From NCBI RefSeq assembly GCF_000717875.1, contig NZ_JOCT01000026.1, positions 46,963 to 110,962 of the forward strand: 64,000 nucleotides of DNA, given 5' to 3'. The position numbers were made by a program, and so were the translations under genes. The notes beneath the pieces are model-generated. The model was not told the origin of the DNA. It saw only the letters and a program-made list of their open reading frames with translations, and did no database searches. Origin of the DNA: Streptomyces sp. NRRL S-455 (GTDB lineage Bacteria; Actinomycetota; Actinomycetes; Streptomycetales; Streptomycetaceae). Positions 10,555 to 18,970 of the stretch are shown piece by piece. Within the stretch, counting starts at the first letter, position 1, and every line of letters starts with the position of its first letter.

Positions 10555-11187
10555 GTGCATGGACCCCTCTCCACTCAATCCGCCCTCGCCGCAAAGGCCT
10601 TGGCGGTGGCGACGCTGACCTGGGCGCTCGTCGGCGCGCCGGCCGGACCGGCGGTGGCTGACGCCTGCGCCTACGCCTCGACGGGGCCGGACGGCACCGA
10701 GGCGGTGGCCGTCGCCGGGAGCAGGACCTGGCCGACCGACTGGCCGTGCCCGCCACCCACACCGACCCCCACGCCGACGCCGACGCCCACGCCTCCGCCT
10801 CCGCCTCCAAAACCGACGCCGACACCCACCCCGACTCCATCCCCGGACCCGACCCCGACGCCGACACCCACGCCCCCGCCGCCGGAACCGGCACCCACGG
10901 CCCGGCCGAAGCCGCCGCCCCCCGATCCACGCCCGGCGGCACCCCCGCCGCGGCCGGCCCCCCGACCGGTACCTCCACCACCCCCTCCGCCACCCCCGGC
11001 GCCGGTCCCGGTGCCGGCGCCGCCGGCCGAGTCCGCGCCGCCTCCGGCCGCGAAGCCCGTGCACTACCCGGCGTACCGCACCGCGCCGCGTCCGCGGCGA
11101 ACGGGCAACACCATGTCGCCGCTCACCTTCGTCCTGCTCGTCACGGTGCCCGCGGTGGTCGCCGTCGCCGCGCTGCGCGCGCGCTGA
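10555..11187 (+). CDS. Secreted proline-rich protein with C-terminal membrane anchor
   Basis: About 210 residues. From the GTG at 10555 there is a short polar start, a hydrophobic signal (ALAVATLTWALVGAPAGPAVA), then about 40 ordinary residues, a long PT/PP tract (residues about 70-170, alternating PTPTP, PPPPP and PAPRP), and a C-terminal hydrophobic helix (SPLTFVLLVTVPAVVAVAAL) closing in RAR. This looks like an extracellular rod passing through the wall, tethered at the C-terminus. The start is uncertain: no strong ribosome binding site precedes GTG 10555, and AAGG lies 14 bases upstream. The repetitive PT-tract also opens long false frames on both strands. No known enzymatic domain. Confidence 0.75.
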   Translation: MHGPLSTQSALAAKALAVATLTWALVGAPAGPAVADACAYASTGPDGTEAVAVAGSRTWPTDWPCPPPTPTPTPTPTPTPPPPPPKPTPTPTPTPSPDPTPTPTPTPPPPEPAPTARPKPPPPDPRPAAPPPRPAPRPVPPPPPPPPPAPVPVPAPPAESAPPPAAKPVHYPAYRTAPRPRRTGNTMSPLTFVLLVTVPAVVAVAALRAR

Positions 11188-11211
11188 TCTCTGAAGCTCT
11201 GGAGGCACCTC

Positions 11212-11976
11212 TTGCCGGAATGGCTTGTTCTCACCCTCGCGATGCTGGCCGCGTGTGTCGTGGTGGTCGTCATCACCTTCGTGCGGCACCGCACAGCGGC
11301 CGACGACGAGGACCCCAGTGAGACCCCGGACGTCATCGAGTACATGACGATGTGGATCGGCGTGGTGTACGCCATCGTCCTGGGCCTCGCGATCGCCGGA
11401 GTCTGGGAGGCACGCAGCGCCGCCCAGGACCACGTCCAGGCCGAGGCCACCGCTCTGCACGAGATCTCGGAGCGGGTGCGGGTCTACCCGGCCGACGTAC
11501 GCGACCGCATCCGGGACGACATCCAGACGTACGTGAGCCACGTCGTCACCACCGAGTGGGACACCATGGCCGACAAGAGCGAGGTCACCGAGCGCGGCGG
11601 CGAGCTCTTCGAGCGCGTGCGCCAGGACGTCACCGACTACCAGCCGAAGTCGGACTTCGAGGCCCAGGCCTACCAGCCGCTCCTCGACCAGGTGACCATG
11701 GCCAGCCAGGCCCGGATCGCCCGGGCGGAGTCGACCGGGCAGACCATGCCGGGCGTGGTGTGGTTCGGGCTGATCGCCGGGGCCGTCGTCACCATCGGGA
11801 TGATCTTCGCCCTCCAGATCCGCAGAACGACGCGTGAGCTGGTCCTCGCCGGTCTGTTCTCGGCACTCATCGCCTTCCTGCTGTTCCTGATCTGGGACTT
11901 CGACTCGCCCTACGGCAGGGGCGTGACCGCTTCGGCGGACCCGTTCCTCAGCCTCTTCCCGGGCGCCGGCGACTGA
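11212..11976 (+). CDS. DUF4239 (bestrophin-like domain) membrane protein
   Basis: 254 residues with an N-terminal helix (2-22), a second at about 47-66, a long hydrophilic middle (70-180) rich in acidic and helical sequence, and two helices near the C-terminus (VWFGLIAGAVVTIGMIFAL and LVLAGLFSALIAFLLFLIW). This is the DUF4239 layout; the family is distantly bestrophin-like and has no proven role in bacteria. The start is a TTG at 11212, supported by a full GGAGG at 11201-11205, six bases upstream. It lies 24 bases after the proline-rich gene and is probably co-transcribed with it. Confidence 0.88.
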   Translation: MPEWLVLTLAMLAACVVVVVITFVRHRTAADDEDPSETPDVIEYMTMWIGVVYAIVLGLAIAGVWEARSAAQDHVQAEATALHEISERVRVYPADVRDRIRDDIQTYVSHVVTTEWDTMADKSEVTERGGELFERVRQDVTDYQPKSDFEAQAYQPLLDQVTMASQARIARAESTGQTMPGVVWFGLIAGAVVTIGMIFALQIRRTTRELVLAGLFSALIAFLLFLIWDFDSPYGRGVTASADPFLSLFPGAGD

Positions 11977-12191
11977 CGGCGCCCGCACCGGGCAGCCCGG
12001 CCGGCGACACACCGTCGCCGTCCCCCGGCCGCGGTAACGGTGGCTCCCCCGGGTGGCCCACACGCGTGCCCCGTTCGCGCGACTGCGATCGCGCCGCCGA
12101 TCACCTGTTCCTAGCGTTTCGGGCATCGAGGTGCATGTGTGACGTGAGCGGAACCGGTCCGCGACTGCTCCTCGGGGACCCGGAGGTCACG

Positions 12192-12722
12192 ATGCGCGCG
12201 ATATGGGTCGCTTCGGCCGCACTACTGGGCGCCGGCGCCCTCACCTCCTGTGTGCCGGACGCCGACGCGGCGGTAGAGGCCGATTTCGGCTTCAGCGTCG
12301 TGCCCTCCACCGTCGCCCCGGGCGACCGGATCACGCTGCGGGTGAACCGCAACGCGTGCCAAGGGGAGGCGGTGGTCTCCTCACCGGTCTTCGACGTGGT
12401 CACCATCGCCCCGTGGCAGTCGTGGGCGACTGCCGAGACCGACTGGGACGCCGAGCCGGGCGCCGTGTACGACGTGGAATTCCTCTGCGAGGAGTCGCGC
12501 GGAACCGTACGCCTGATCGTCGCCGGCGGCCGTCCGGCACACCACCCGCGTCACCCGGCGCACCATGGCCCCCACCCGTCGAAGGGCGTCCGGGCGGGTG
12601 AGGGCGGCGCCCTCGACGGCTTCGGCGTCACGGAGACCGGACTGGGCGCCGTGCTCGTCGCCGGTTCGCTCGGCACGGCGTACCGGTGGGCACGCCGCCG
12701 TACGGACGAGGACGTCACCTGA
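12192..12722 (+). CDS. Small exported protein with C-terminal transmembrane anchor
   Basis: 176 residues. The N-terminal signal contains LTSC, which may act as a lipobox. The mature part has two cysteines (NACQ and FLCEE) and beta-rich blocks GDRITLRVN and VYDVEFLC. A His/Pro linker follows, then a hydrophobic segment (GLGAVLVAGSLGTAYRWA) and an RRR tail. The layout matches the protein encoded at 12835-13320 (GGQLTITVDGC, PYDIMVVCDG, glycine linker, helix, RRR), so the two are probably divergent paralogues. A class F sortase gene is close by, and such signal-plus-anchor proteins are often its neighbours, but no LPXTG motif is seen. The ATG at 12192 has GGAGG five bases upstream. Confidence 0.85.
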   Translation: MRAIWVASAALLGAGALTSCVPDADAAVEADFGFSVVPSTVAPGDRITLRVNRNACQGEAVVSSPVFDVVTIAPWQSWATAETDWDAEPGAVYDVEFLCEESRGTVRLIVAGGRPAHHPRHPAHHGPHPSKGVRAGEGGALDGFGVTETGLGAVLVAGSLGTAYRWARRRTDEDVT

Positions 12723-12740
12723 CCGTCACCCCGTGCCGCT

Positions 12741-12790
12741 GAACGGCCTTCGCCCCGGATCCGTCAAGGGATCCGGGGCGAAGGCCGTTC
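12741..12790. terminator. Bidirectional terminator, 22-bp perfect stem
   Basis: Positions 12741-12762 pair perfectly with 12769-12790 around a 6-base loop (gtcaag). It lies between two convergent genes (stops at 12722 and 12835) and should end both transcripts. Confidence 0.92.
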
Positions 12791-12834
12791 ACGTGCAGGG
12801 CGGCCGAGCGCGCGGAGCGAGGAGGACCGCGGGG

Positions 12835-13320
12835 TCAGATGCGCCGCTCGGCGCGGCGGCGCATCCAGAACACCCCGCCGCCGATGGCCGCGGCCGTCAC
12901 GAGACCGCCGCCGATGGCGATGTCGGTCGGGGTCGCGCCGGTGGTGCTGCCGCCGCCGATGCCACCGCGGACCCCGCCGATGACGGTGAAGGCATGCGGC
13001 TTGGTCAGCCTCCTGCCGTCACAGACGACCATGATGTCGTAAGGCCCCGGGCGGGCGTTGCTGTTGATGGTGGCGGTGCCCCGCGCCGTCTCGTTGGCGC
13101 CACGGATGGGCGTGAGCCTCGTCGGTGAGAAGGCGTTGGACGTAGCCGTGCCGCCGTTGCGGCAGCCGTCGACCGTGATGGTCAGCTGGCCGCCGCGGGC
13201 GATCACGTTGGGCAGGGCGACGATGTTGCTGGGTGACTCCCACGCGACGGCCGCGGGGGCGGAGAGGCCGAGGGCGGCGACCGCGGCGCCGGCGACCACC
13301 AGGGCACGAGTGTCAGGCAT
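12835..13320 (-). CDS. Small secreted protein with C-terminal transmembrane anchor
   Basis: 161 residues. A standard signal peptide (MPDTRALVVAGAAVAALGLSAPAAVAWE) is followed by a beta-rich domain with two cysteines (VDGCRNGG and VVCDGRR) that probably form a disulphide, a glycine-rich stretch, and a final helix (DIAIGGGLVTAAAIGGGVFW) ending in MRRRAERRI. No LPXTG. Same architecture as the gene at 12192. The ATG at 13320 has GGAGG seven bases upstream; an earlier in-frame start would destroy the signal peptide. Function is unknown; the neighbouring class F sortase suggests a cell-surface role. Confidence 0.88.
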   Translation of the reverse strand: MPDTRALVVAGAAVAALGLSAPAAVAWESPSNIVALPNVIARGGQLTITVDGCRNGGTATSNAFSPTRLTPIRGANETARGTATINSNARPGPYDIMVVCDGRRLTKPHAFTVIGGVRGGIGGGSTTGATPTDIAIGGGLVTAAAIGGGVFWMRRRAERRI

Positions 13321-13672
13321 GTGAACCTCCGCGGAAGACGCCCCGGGTCCCGTCCCCGGTCGATCGGCGAGAAAGCGCCTCCCAGAAAGACAGTCAGTCG
13401 CCTTTGGCCGGGCCGCATTTCGGGGCTGGTCCGTCCTGGTGATCAAGCACGCGGCGCGGAACCCGCGCAATCGGATATCGCCGCAGGTCACGCACCGTCA
13501 GAATTTCCCTTACGGCGGCGACTCGGATGGCGCACCTCGTCTCGCCACCGGACGCCGGACATCGAGGGGGCCACCCGTTCGCCCCTGTCCCGTCGCCGCC
13601 GCCGCGCGCGGGACTTAGCGTTCTGGTATGCGCGAATGGCACGGCGACGGCCGCGTCGAGAGGGGATGGCGA
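13321..13672. other. Divergent intergenic region before the sortase gene
   Basis: 352 bases between the divergent secreted-protein gene and the sortase gene. It holds both ribosome binding sites and should contain both promoters. No hairpin, repeat or convincing short gene was found in it. Confidence 0.55.
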
Positions 13673-14338
13673 ATGTCTGCGTCCGAGCTGGCCGAGGCGG
13701 AGGAGGCGCGGCGGAAGAAGCGCGTCCCGTGGGGAGTGATAGCGCTTGTTCTGCTGACCGGCCTCGCGCTCATCCGGAATGGTTCGGGAGAGTTCGACCA
13801 GGGCCCGCCGCAGCCGGCGTCGGCGGCCGCGGCGGACAGCCGCGTACCCGGCGGCGACTTCGCCGGGGCCGTCCGGCCCGTGGCCTACGCGCCCCCGGCC
13901 CGGATCAGGATCCCGGCGATCCAGGTCGACGCTCCGATCATTCCCGTGGGCCTGGACGGGGACGGCTGGGTCGGCGCACCACCGCCGGAGGACCCCAACC
14001 TTGCGGGCTGGTTCACCGGTGCCGTCACCCCGGGCGAGAAGGGCACCGCGGTCGTCGTCGGCCATGTCGACAACCAGCTGGGTCCCGCCGTGTTCTACGC
14101 GCTCGGCGCCCTGAAGAAGGGCAGCCGCGTCGAGGTCGACCGACAGGACGGAAAGACCGTCGTCTTCGAGGTCTACGGCGTCGAGGTGTTCGAGAAGGAC
14201 AACTTTCCCGGGGACCGTGTCTACGGGTCCAAGGGCGCGGCGGAACTGCGGGTCATCACCTGTGGTGGCGGATTCTCCGAGCAGACCGGCTACGCGGGCA
14301 ACGTCGTGACCTTCGCGCGCATGGTCGAGGTGCGCTGA
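13673..14338 (+). CDS. Class F sortase
   Basis: 221 residues. A cytoplasmic basic stretch (ARRKKR) is followed by one membrane helix (residues 20-35, VIALVLLTGLALI), an alanine/proline linker and the sortase beta-barrel (75-221). The catalytic histidine is H131 in VVVGHVDN and the catalytic cysteine C197 in RVITCGGGF, the TCGG form seen in actinobacterial class E/F enzymes. The usual active-site arginine is not obvious by eye in the C-terminal GYAGNVVTFARM block. The start is the ATG at 13673, preceded by AGGGGA; an upstream in-frame ATG would add 15 residues. Class F sortases attach surface proteins to the wall; two small signal-plus-anchor proteins are encoded just upstream. Confidence 0.9.
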   Translation: MSASELAEAEEARRKKRVPWGVIALVLLTGLALIRNGSGEFDQGPPQPASAAAADSRVPGGDFAGAVRPVAYAPPARIRIPAIQVDAPIIPVGLDGDGWVGAPPPEDPNLAGWFTGAVTPGEKGTAVVVGHVDNQLGPAVFYALGALKKGSRVEVDRQDGKTVVFEVYGVEVFEKDNFPGDRVYGSKGAAELRVITCGGGFSEQTGYAGNVVTFARMVEVR

Positions 14339-14388
14339 GCGTCACCGGCCGGGCGGGCGAAGGCCCGTCGTTCAGGGGTGCGCTGGCA

Positions 14389-14428
14389 GGTCCTTTCCCT
14401 GTGCCCGGGCGGGCACAGGGAAAGGACC
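14389..14428. terminator. Bidirectional terminator, 18-bp perfect stem
   Basis: Positions 14389-14406 pair with 14411-14428 around a 4-base loop. It sits between the convergent sortase (stop 14338) and polysaccharide deacetylase (stop 14430) genes, touching the latter. Confidence 0.92.
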
Positions 14429-14429
14429 T

Positions 14430-15263
14430 TCACGCGTAGTGCCGCCGGGGCACCGTGACGTGGTAGCCGGCGTCCAGCAGTTCGGGCAGATAGCGCCGCA
14501 GGGCGCGCACACTCTGCGAGCGGTCGCCCCCGGCGTCGTGCGAGAGCACCACGACGCCGGGGGCGGCGCCGTTCTCCACCCGTTCGACGATGGACCGGGC
14601 GCCGGGGCTGGTCCAGTCAAGGGTGTCGACCGTCCAGGCGAGCGGTTCCATGCCGAGTTCGGCACCGATCTGGAACGTGGCGCGGTTCCAGGCGCCGTAG
14701 GGGGCGCGGAACCACTCGGGGCGCTCGCCGTAGGCGTCCTCGATGACGTCGCAGGTGCGGGCCATCTCGGAGCGGATCTGCCGGCGGGTGAGGCGGGTGA
14801 GCAGCGGGTGGGACCAGGTGTGGTTCCCGACGACATGGCCCTCGTCGGCCATCCGGGCCAGCAGGTTCCTGTTGTCGGCGGCCATCCCGCCGCACACGAA
14901 GAACATCGCGCGCACGTCGTACCTGGCCAGGGTGTCCAGGACGGCCGGGGTGTAGCGCGGGTCGGGGCCGTCGTCGAAGGTCAGCACCATGGTGCGGCCG
15001 CGTCCGGAGACGCGCAGCAGCGGTTCGCGGCGGACCAGGGTCCGGCGGGGCGCGGCGTGCGGGGGGCCGTACCCGGTCAGGGGCTGAAGCCGGTACGCGG
15101 AGGAGTTGAGCGGGCGGCGGGCCTGCGGGCCCGCGGTCGTGACGGACCCGGCGGGGCCGTCTCCGGTGGCCAACGTGAGCACACCGGCCGTGGCGGCCGC
15201 TCCCACGGCGCCGGTGCCGGCGATCAAAACCCGGCGCCGGGTGAGCAACTGATCCTTCTTCAT
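14430..15263 (-). CDS. Secreted polysaccharide deacetylase (NodB domain, CE4)
   Basis: 277 residues. The N-terminus has a twin-arginine-type signal (TRRRVLIAG, then an alanine-rich core), so it is probably exported folded. The NodB homology domain spans about 88-270: TFDDGPDPRYTP holds the catalytic Asp and metal-binding Asp, NHTWSHPLL the two metal histidines (HxxxH), RAPYGAWN the arginine motif, and VVLSHDAGG the late catalytic histidine. It should remove N- or O-acetyl groups from peptidoglycan, chitin oligomers or xylan; which one cannot be told. Stand-alone gene bounded by a strong terminator downstream. Confidence 0.93.
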   Translation of the reverse strand: MKKDQLLTRRRVLIAGTGAVGAAATAGVLTLATGDGPAGSVTTAGPQARRPLNSSAYRLQPLTGYGPPHAAPRRTLVRREPLLRVSGRGRTMVLTFDDGPDPRYTPAVLDTLARYDVRAMFFVCGGMAADNRNLLARMADEGHVVGNHTWSHPLLTRLTRRQIRSEMARTCDVIEDAYGERPEWFRAPYGAWNRATFQIGAELGMEPLAWTVDTLDWTSPGARSIVERVENGAAPGVVVLSHDAGGDRSQSVRALRRYLPELLDAGYHVTVPRRHYA

Positions 15264-15704
15264 GACTCATCAGTCGCCCGGTGGAGGGCCGACGCACCTG
15301 AGCGACACCGGTGCGGCGGCACGTTTTCACCCGCACGGCCCACGCGAACGGGTCAGGGGCGGCGCACCAGGGGGAACGGCAGGGTGTCGGGTCAGGCGTA
15401 CTCGACGGCGTCAGCGACGAGGGGGCCGGCGGGCTCGGTCCCGTCCCCTCCGGCGAGGCCGAGCGCCGCCAGCGACGGCGACCCCTCCGAGGTGGCGGGG
15501 CCGCTGTCCGCCCTTCGGGTGCCCGATTCCCCATGACTTGACCATGCTTTGCGTACGCCGGGCCGAGGTGCGGCGTGGCACAGCTCGGCGGCCATGAGCT
15601 CCATCACGCTCGTCGGGGCCGTCCGGTTACGGCGCGTCAGGTCCAGGCAGGCGTCGAGCCTCCCGCCCCACAGGCGGACCCGTGCCTTCCGATAGCCTCG
15701 CGGC
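15264..15704. other. Intergenic region, possible small gene on the minus strand
   Basis: 441 bases without a clear gene. One frame on the minus strand, ending at 15392, has strongly GC-biased third positions from about 15530 to its TGA and would encode a C-terminus reading SPSLAALGLAGGDG then PLVADAVEYA; ATG codons at 15607 and 15595 are possible starts, but neither has a ribosome binding site and the codon bias is lost upstream of 15530. It may be a small gene with a missed start or a decayed gene end. The rest shows nothing definite. Confidence 0.3.
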
Positions 15705-16166
15705 GTGACGGAACAGCACGCCCATCAGTTCGAGCGGGGCACGGACGGCCCCAAGGTGATCGTGGTCGGGGTGGACGGCTCCGACTCCTCCCTGCGGGCG
15801 GCGGCCTACGCCGCTGGTCTGGCGCGGCGGCAGCACGCGCTGCTCGCCGTGGTGTACGTGCAGCCGGTCCTGGCGGCGGGCGCAGCGCTCGGGGCGCCGG
15901 TGGCCGGGACGACCGACGAGATCGCCGAGGACCTGGTGGCGCAGATCCGGGACGCGGCGCAGCGGCTCAGGGGGATCTTCGAAGTCCGCTGGGAGTTCCA
16001 CACGTTCCGCGGCGACCCGTACAACGGCCTGGTGAGGGCGGCCGACGAACTGAAGGCGGACGCGGTGGTGGTGGGCGCGTCGGAGCAGGCGGGCCACCGG
16101 ATCGTCGGGTCGGTGGCGGTGCGCCTGGTGAAGGCGGGGCGGTGGCCGGTGACGGTGGTGCCCTGA
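15705..16166 (+). CDS. Universal stress protein family protein
   Basis: 153 residues, one UspA domain. The N-terminal strand VIVVGVDGSDSSLRAA and the later block ADAVVVGASEQAGHRIVGSVAVRLVKAG, close to the ATP-binding GxxGxxxxGSVxxxxV pattern, mark the fold; the second glycine of the pattern is replaced here (GASEQAGH). Cytoplasmic, probably dimeric, role in stress not specific. GTG start at 15705. Stand-alone between the deacetylase and CapA genes. Confidence 0.9.
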   Translation: MTEQHAHQFERGTDGPKVIVVGVDGSDSSLRAAAYAAGLARRQHALLAVVYVQPVLAAGAALGAPVAGTTDEIAEDLVAQIRDAAQRLRGIFEVRWEFHTFRGDPYNGLVRAADELKADAVVVGASEQAGHRIVGSVAVRLVKAGRWPVTVVP

Positions 16167-16232
16167 GAGGACCTGGGTCCCTGGCACCGGTGCTCGGGGC
16201 CGGCGAGGCGCTGAGCGGGCGGCGGCCCCGGT

Positions 16233-17387
16233 CTACTCCCCCATCACCAGGCCGTCCCCGGCCGCGCCCCGGCTGAGCACGATGTCGCGGATGCGGTCCC
16301 GGACGGCCCGGACCTCGGCGCCCTGGGCGATCGCCCGGTTGAGGTTCACGACCCGGCCGGCGTCGACGTCGAACAGCTGGGGGACGAACTCGGCTTTCGT
16401 GACCTCCCAGCGGCCGCCCGGCCGTGCGGGCGGGGCGAAGGTGAATCGGCCGAGGGTGGACTGGTTGCCGCGCGGGTCCTTGGCGCCCGCGTGGTTGGTC
16501 ATCTCGCCGGCGATCTGATCGCCCATGCCGTAGATCACCCACGTGCCGTTGACCTTCTCGTAGGCCTGCGGGACGTGTGCGTGGGTGCCGAGGATCAGGT
16601 CGATGTCGGGGCGCCCACCGGTGCGGGCGGCGGTGAGGCTCCGGGCCAGGGTCAGCTGGCGCTCGTCGGGCGCGTCCTGCCATTCGGTGCCCCAGTGCAG
16701 GGAGACGACGACCACGTCGGCCCCCGCCCGGCGCGCGGCCCTGGCGTCCGCGAGGACCGTGGCCTCGTCGATGAGATTGACGGCCCAGGGCTGCCCGTCC
16801 GGGAGCGGGAAGCCGTTGGTGTCGTAGGTGTAGGCGAGGTGCGCGACCTCGGCCGGGCCCGCCTGGAGCATCGTGACCGCGTTCGCCTCCTCCGCCGTGC
16901 GGGCCGAGCCGGCGTGCCGTACGCCCGTGCGGTCGAGGGCGTCCAGGGTGCGGCGGATGCCGTCGGTGCCGTCGTCGAGGGTGTGGTTGGAGGCGGTGGA
17001 GCAGCCGTCGTAGCCGGTGGCGGCGAGGGCGTCGGCCACCTCGGGCGGGGACTTGAAGGTGGGGTAGCCGGTGTAGACGCCGTCCGCGCCGTAGACGGTC
17101 TCCATGTGGCACAGGGCCACGTCGGCGCGGGAGACGACGGAGCGGATCCCGGCGAGCATCGGCCGGAAGTCGTAGCCGGTGCCGCCGGCGTCGAAGCGGG
17201 CCCGGTCGGTGATCGAGCTGTGCGGAAGGACGTCGCCGGAGGCGACCAGTGTGAAGCCGCGTGGTCCGGCCGCGGGCGGTGCCTCGCGTCCGGGGCCCGG
17301 CGGTTCGTGGCTGCGGGCCTGGCAGGCGGCACCCGCGGTGAGGAGGACGGTCAGGGCCAGGGCCACCTGTCGACTGCGTGCAATCAT
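16233..17387 (-). CDS. CapA family lipoprotein (metallophosphatase-like)
   Basis: 384 residues. The N-terminal signal MIARSRQVALALTVLLTAGAAC ends in a lipobox with Cys22, so it is membrane-anchored outside the cell. The PGA_cap (CapA) domain covers about 45-330: ASGDVLPH is the first metal motif, then CHMETVYG, TASNHTLDDG (the N-H motif), VVVSLHWGTEW and LGTHAHVPQAYE, which together form the dinuclear metal site of calcineurin-like enzymes. CapA proteins take part in poly-gamma-glutamate capsule production, but no capB or capC is nearby, so here a general phosphatase or peptidase role at the envelope is as likely. Confidence 0.9.
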   Translation of the reverse strand: MIARSRQVALALTVLLTAGAACQARSHEPPGPGREAPPAAGPRGFTLVASGDVLPHSSITDRARFDAGGTGYDFRPMLAGIRSVVSRADVALCHMETVYGADGVYTGYPTFKSPPEVADALAATGYDGCSTASNHTLDDGTDGIRRTLDALDRTGVRHAGSARTAEEANAVTMLQAGPAEVAHLAYTYDTNGFPLPDGQPWAVNLIDEATVLADARAARRAGADVVVVSLHWGTEWQDAPDERQLTLARSLTAARTGGRPDIDLILGTHAHVPQAYEKVNGTWVIYGMGDQIAGEMTNHAGAKDPRGNQSTLGRFTFAPPARPGGRWEVTKAEFVPQLFDVDAGRVVNLNRAIAQGAEVRAVRDRIRDIVLSRGAAGDGLVMGE

Positions 17388-17609
17388 CCATTCACCCCAC
17401 GGTGGGCGTTGTGGTCGTATTTACGCATGAACAGGAAAGAAGGCCCGCGCCGCCCCATGCGGCTCCGACACGCTCATGAGTCCGTCCGGCACCCACATGG
17501 CCGGGCGCCCTGACCGTTCGTCGAACCGTTCGTCGACGCGATCGACCGTCCGTCGCACAGCCCGGTACGTGGCCTGTCCCCGCATCGCGCCCTGCGGTGG
17601 CATACGGCC

Positions 17610-18155
17610 ATGACGGCCGGATCCACTCTCACCAACGAGACGACCGCCGAGCACGAGCTCGCCGCACTGCAGCGGGAGCACGGCCGGCCCCTCTTCGCGC
17701 TCCTGCTCCGGCTCTGCGACGGCGACCGGCAGCGCGCGGAGGACCTGGTCCAGGAGACGCTCGTGCGCGCCTGGCAGCACCCCGAGGCCCTGCGCGCCGA
17801 CGGCTTCGAGTCGGTGCGGCCCTGGCTGATGACGGTCGGACGGCGGCTCGCGATCGACGCCCGGCGCGCCCGGCAGGCCCGTCCACCCGAGGTCGGCGAC
17901 GCCGTCCTGGAGAACGCGCGGGTCATGTCCGACCACGCCGAGCGGGCCGCCGCGATGCTCGACGTCCGCCAGGCTGTGAAGACTCTCACTCCGGAGCACC
18001 GTGAAGTCCTGGTGCTCGTGTATTTCCAGGGGGCGAGTGTGGCGGAAGCCGCGGCAGCCCTCGGGATTCCGCCCGGTACCGTGAAGTCCCGCGCGTACTA
18101 CGCGCTGCGCGCCCTGCGCCGGGTGCTACCGGGTTACGCCGCCGACCTGCGGTGA
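17610..18155 (+). CDS. ECF RNA polymerase sigma factor
   Basis: 181 residues. Region 2 spans about 25-90 (LFALLLRLCDGDRQRAEDLVQETLVRAWQ, FESVRPWLMTVGRRLAIDARRAR) and region 4 about 120-175 (LTPEHREVLVLVYFQGASV, then a helix-turn-helix with GIPPGTVKSRAYYALRALRRVL). It lacks extra domains. An anti-sigma gene with a zinc motif lies 0.8 kb downstream on the same strand, with one unknown gene between; that is probably its regulator. The gene following this sigma may belong to the regulon. Confidence 0.93.
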   Translation: MTAGSTLTNETTAEHELAALQREHGRPLFALLLRLCDGDRQRAEDLVQETLVRAWQHPEALRADGFESVRPWLMTVGRRLAIDARRARQARPPEVGDAVLENARVMSDHAERAAAMLDVRQAVKTLTPEHREVLVLVYFQGASVAEAAAALGIPPGTVKSRAYYALRALRRVLPGYAADLR

Positions 18156-18306
18156 AACCAATGGGCGGGTCAAGCCTCCGTAAAGCGCCTTGCCGAGGAC
18201 CCCGGTTGAGTAATCGGCTGTTCTCATCCGTGTTCCGGATGGGGCCGTCAGCGCCCCGGGGCCCGGTGTCGGGCGACGCGCACGTACCGGAGGAAGGCAG
18301 GAAGGG

Positions 18307-18819
18307 ATGCTGCACAGAGGTCACGAGGGCACGGACGGCGGCGACGGTGAACTGACCGTTCCCATGGCGTGGTTGTACGCCGAGTACATCGCCGACGAAC
18401 TGCTGCGGACCGGCGATCTGATGCCGCCGACGTCCTTCGAGTTCCGTGCCGGGCGGGATGCCCTGGCGCTGACCATCTTCCTCTCCGACACGGACGGGGA
18501 GCTGTCCGGCATCCGGGTGGTCACCCAGCTGGAGACCTGGCTGTCGCTGACCGCGTACGACCAGCCGTGGCACGAGTGGGTGCGCGACCGGCTGGCCGAG
18601 CTCGCCGCCGAGGCCGCCGGGTCCGGCCGGCCGGCGCCGGACCTCGGTCTGGCGGAGGAGGCGTGGCGCTGGCTCCAGGAGACGGAGCTGCTCGCGCCCG
18701 ATCTGAACGCGGTGCCGGGCGGTGCTCCGGTGGCGGGCGAGGACGAGGGGCCGAAGGTCTGGACGCCCGCCTGGCAGCTCGGACTGCCGCTGGGACACCT
18801 CGCGATCCATCTTTTTTAG
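18307..18819 (+). CDS. Conserved hypothetical protein between sigma and anti-sigma genes
   Basis: 170 residues, not recognised as a known domain. It is acidic and tryptophan-rich (SLTAYDQPWHEWVRDRLAEL, EEAWRWLQETELL, PAWQLGLPLG), without signal peptide or membrane helix, so cytoplasmic. The ATG at 18307 follows a purine-rich stretch GGAGGAAGGCAGGAAGGG; an ATG at 18364 is also possible and would start at MAWLYAEYIAD, which looks like the conserved part. The codon bias is clearly coding. Its place between an ECF sigma gene and a ZAS-type anti-sigma gene suggests a role in, or control by, that switch. Confidence 0.75.
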   Translation: MLHRGHEGTDGGDGELTVPMAWLYAEYIADELLRTGDLMPPTSFEFRAGRDALALTIFLSDTDGELSGIRVVTQLETWLSLTAYDQPWHEWVRDRLAELAAEAAGSGRPAPDLGLAEEAWRWLQETELLAPDLNAVPGGAPVAGEDEGPKVWTPAWQLGLPLGHLAIHLF

Positions 18820-18970
18820 ATTTCTGCGCCCCGGGACCAATCCGCGGGCCGGAGCGCTCCGAATCCTTTGGTTGCGATTGTGTCACCGGCTTGAGTGATT
18901 CGGCTGCCTGGTCCGTACCGGTGGGAGCAAGGAGTAACCCCACCCGCACCCAACGGCACGAGGATTCGGC

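Noticed and set aside
10671..10898. Glycine/valine repeat frame opposite the PT-rich tract
   Set aside because: Simple complement of the proline codons; no start signal or conserved feature.
9766..12126. A 786-codon frame on the minus strand opposite the proline-rich and DUF4239 genes
   Set aside because: It is a shadow of GC-rich coding DNA on the other strand; its translation is Arg/Gly-rich and it has no start context.
15262..15597. A 111-codon frame on the plus strand in the gap before the USP gene
   Set aside because: Arg/Gly-rich translation, no ribosome binding site, and weaker codon bias than the minus-strand frame over the same bases.
16172..16230. Hairpin between the USP and CapA genes
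   Set aside because: Only short arms (8 bp) with a 20-base loop; not strong enough to call a terminator.
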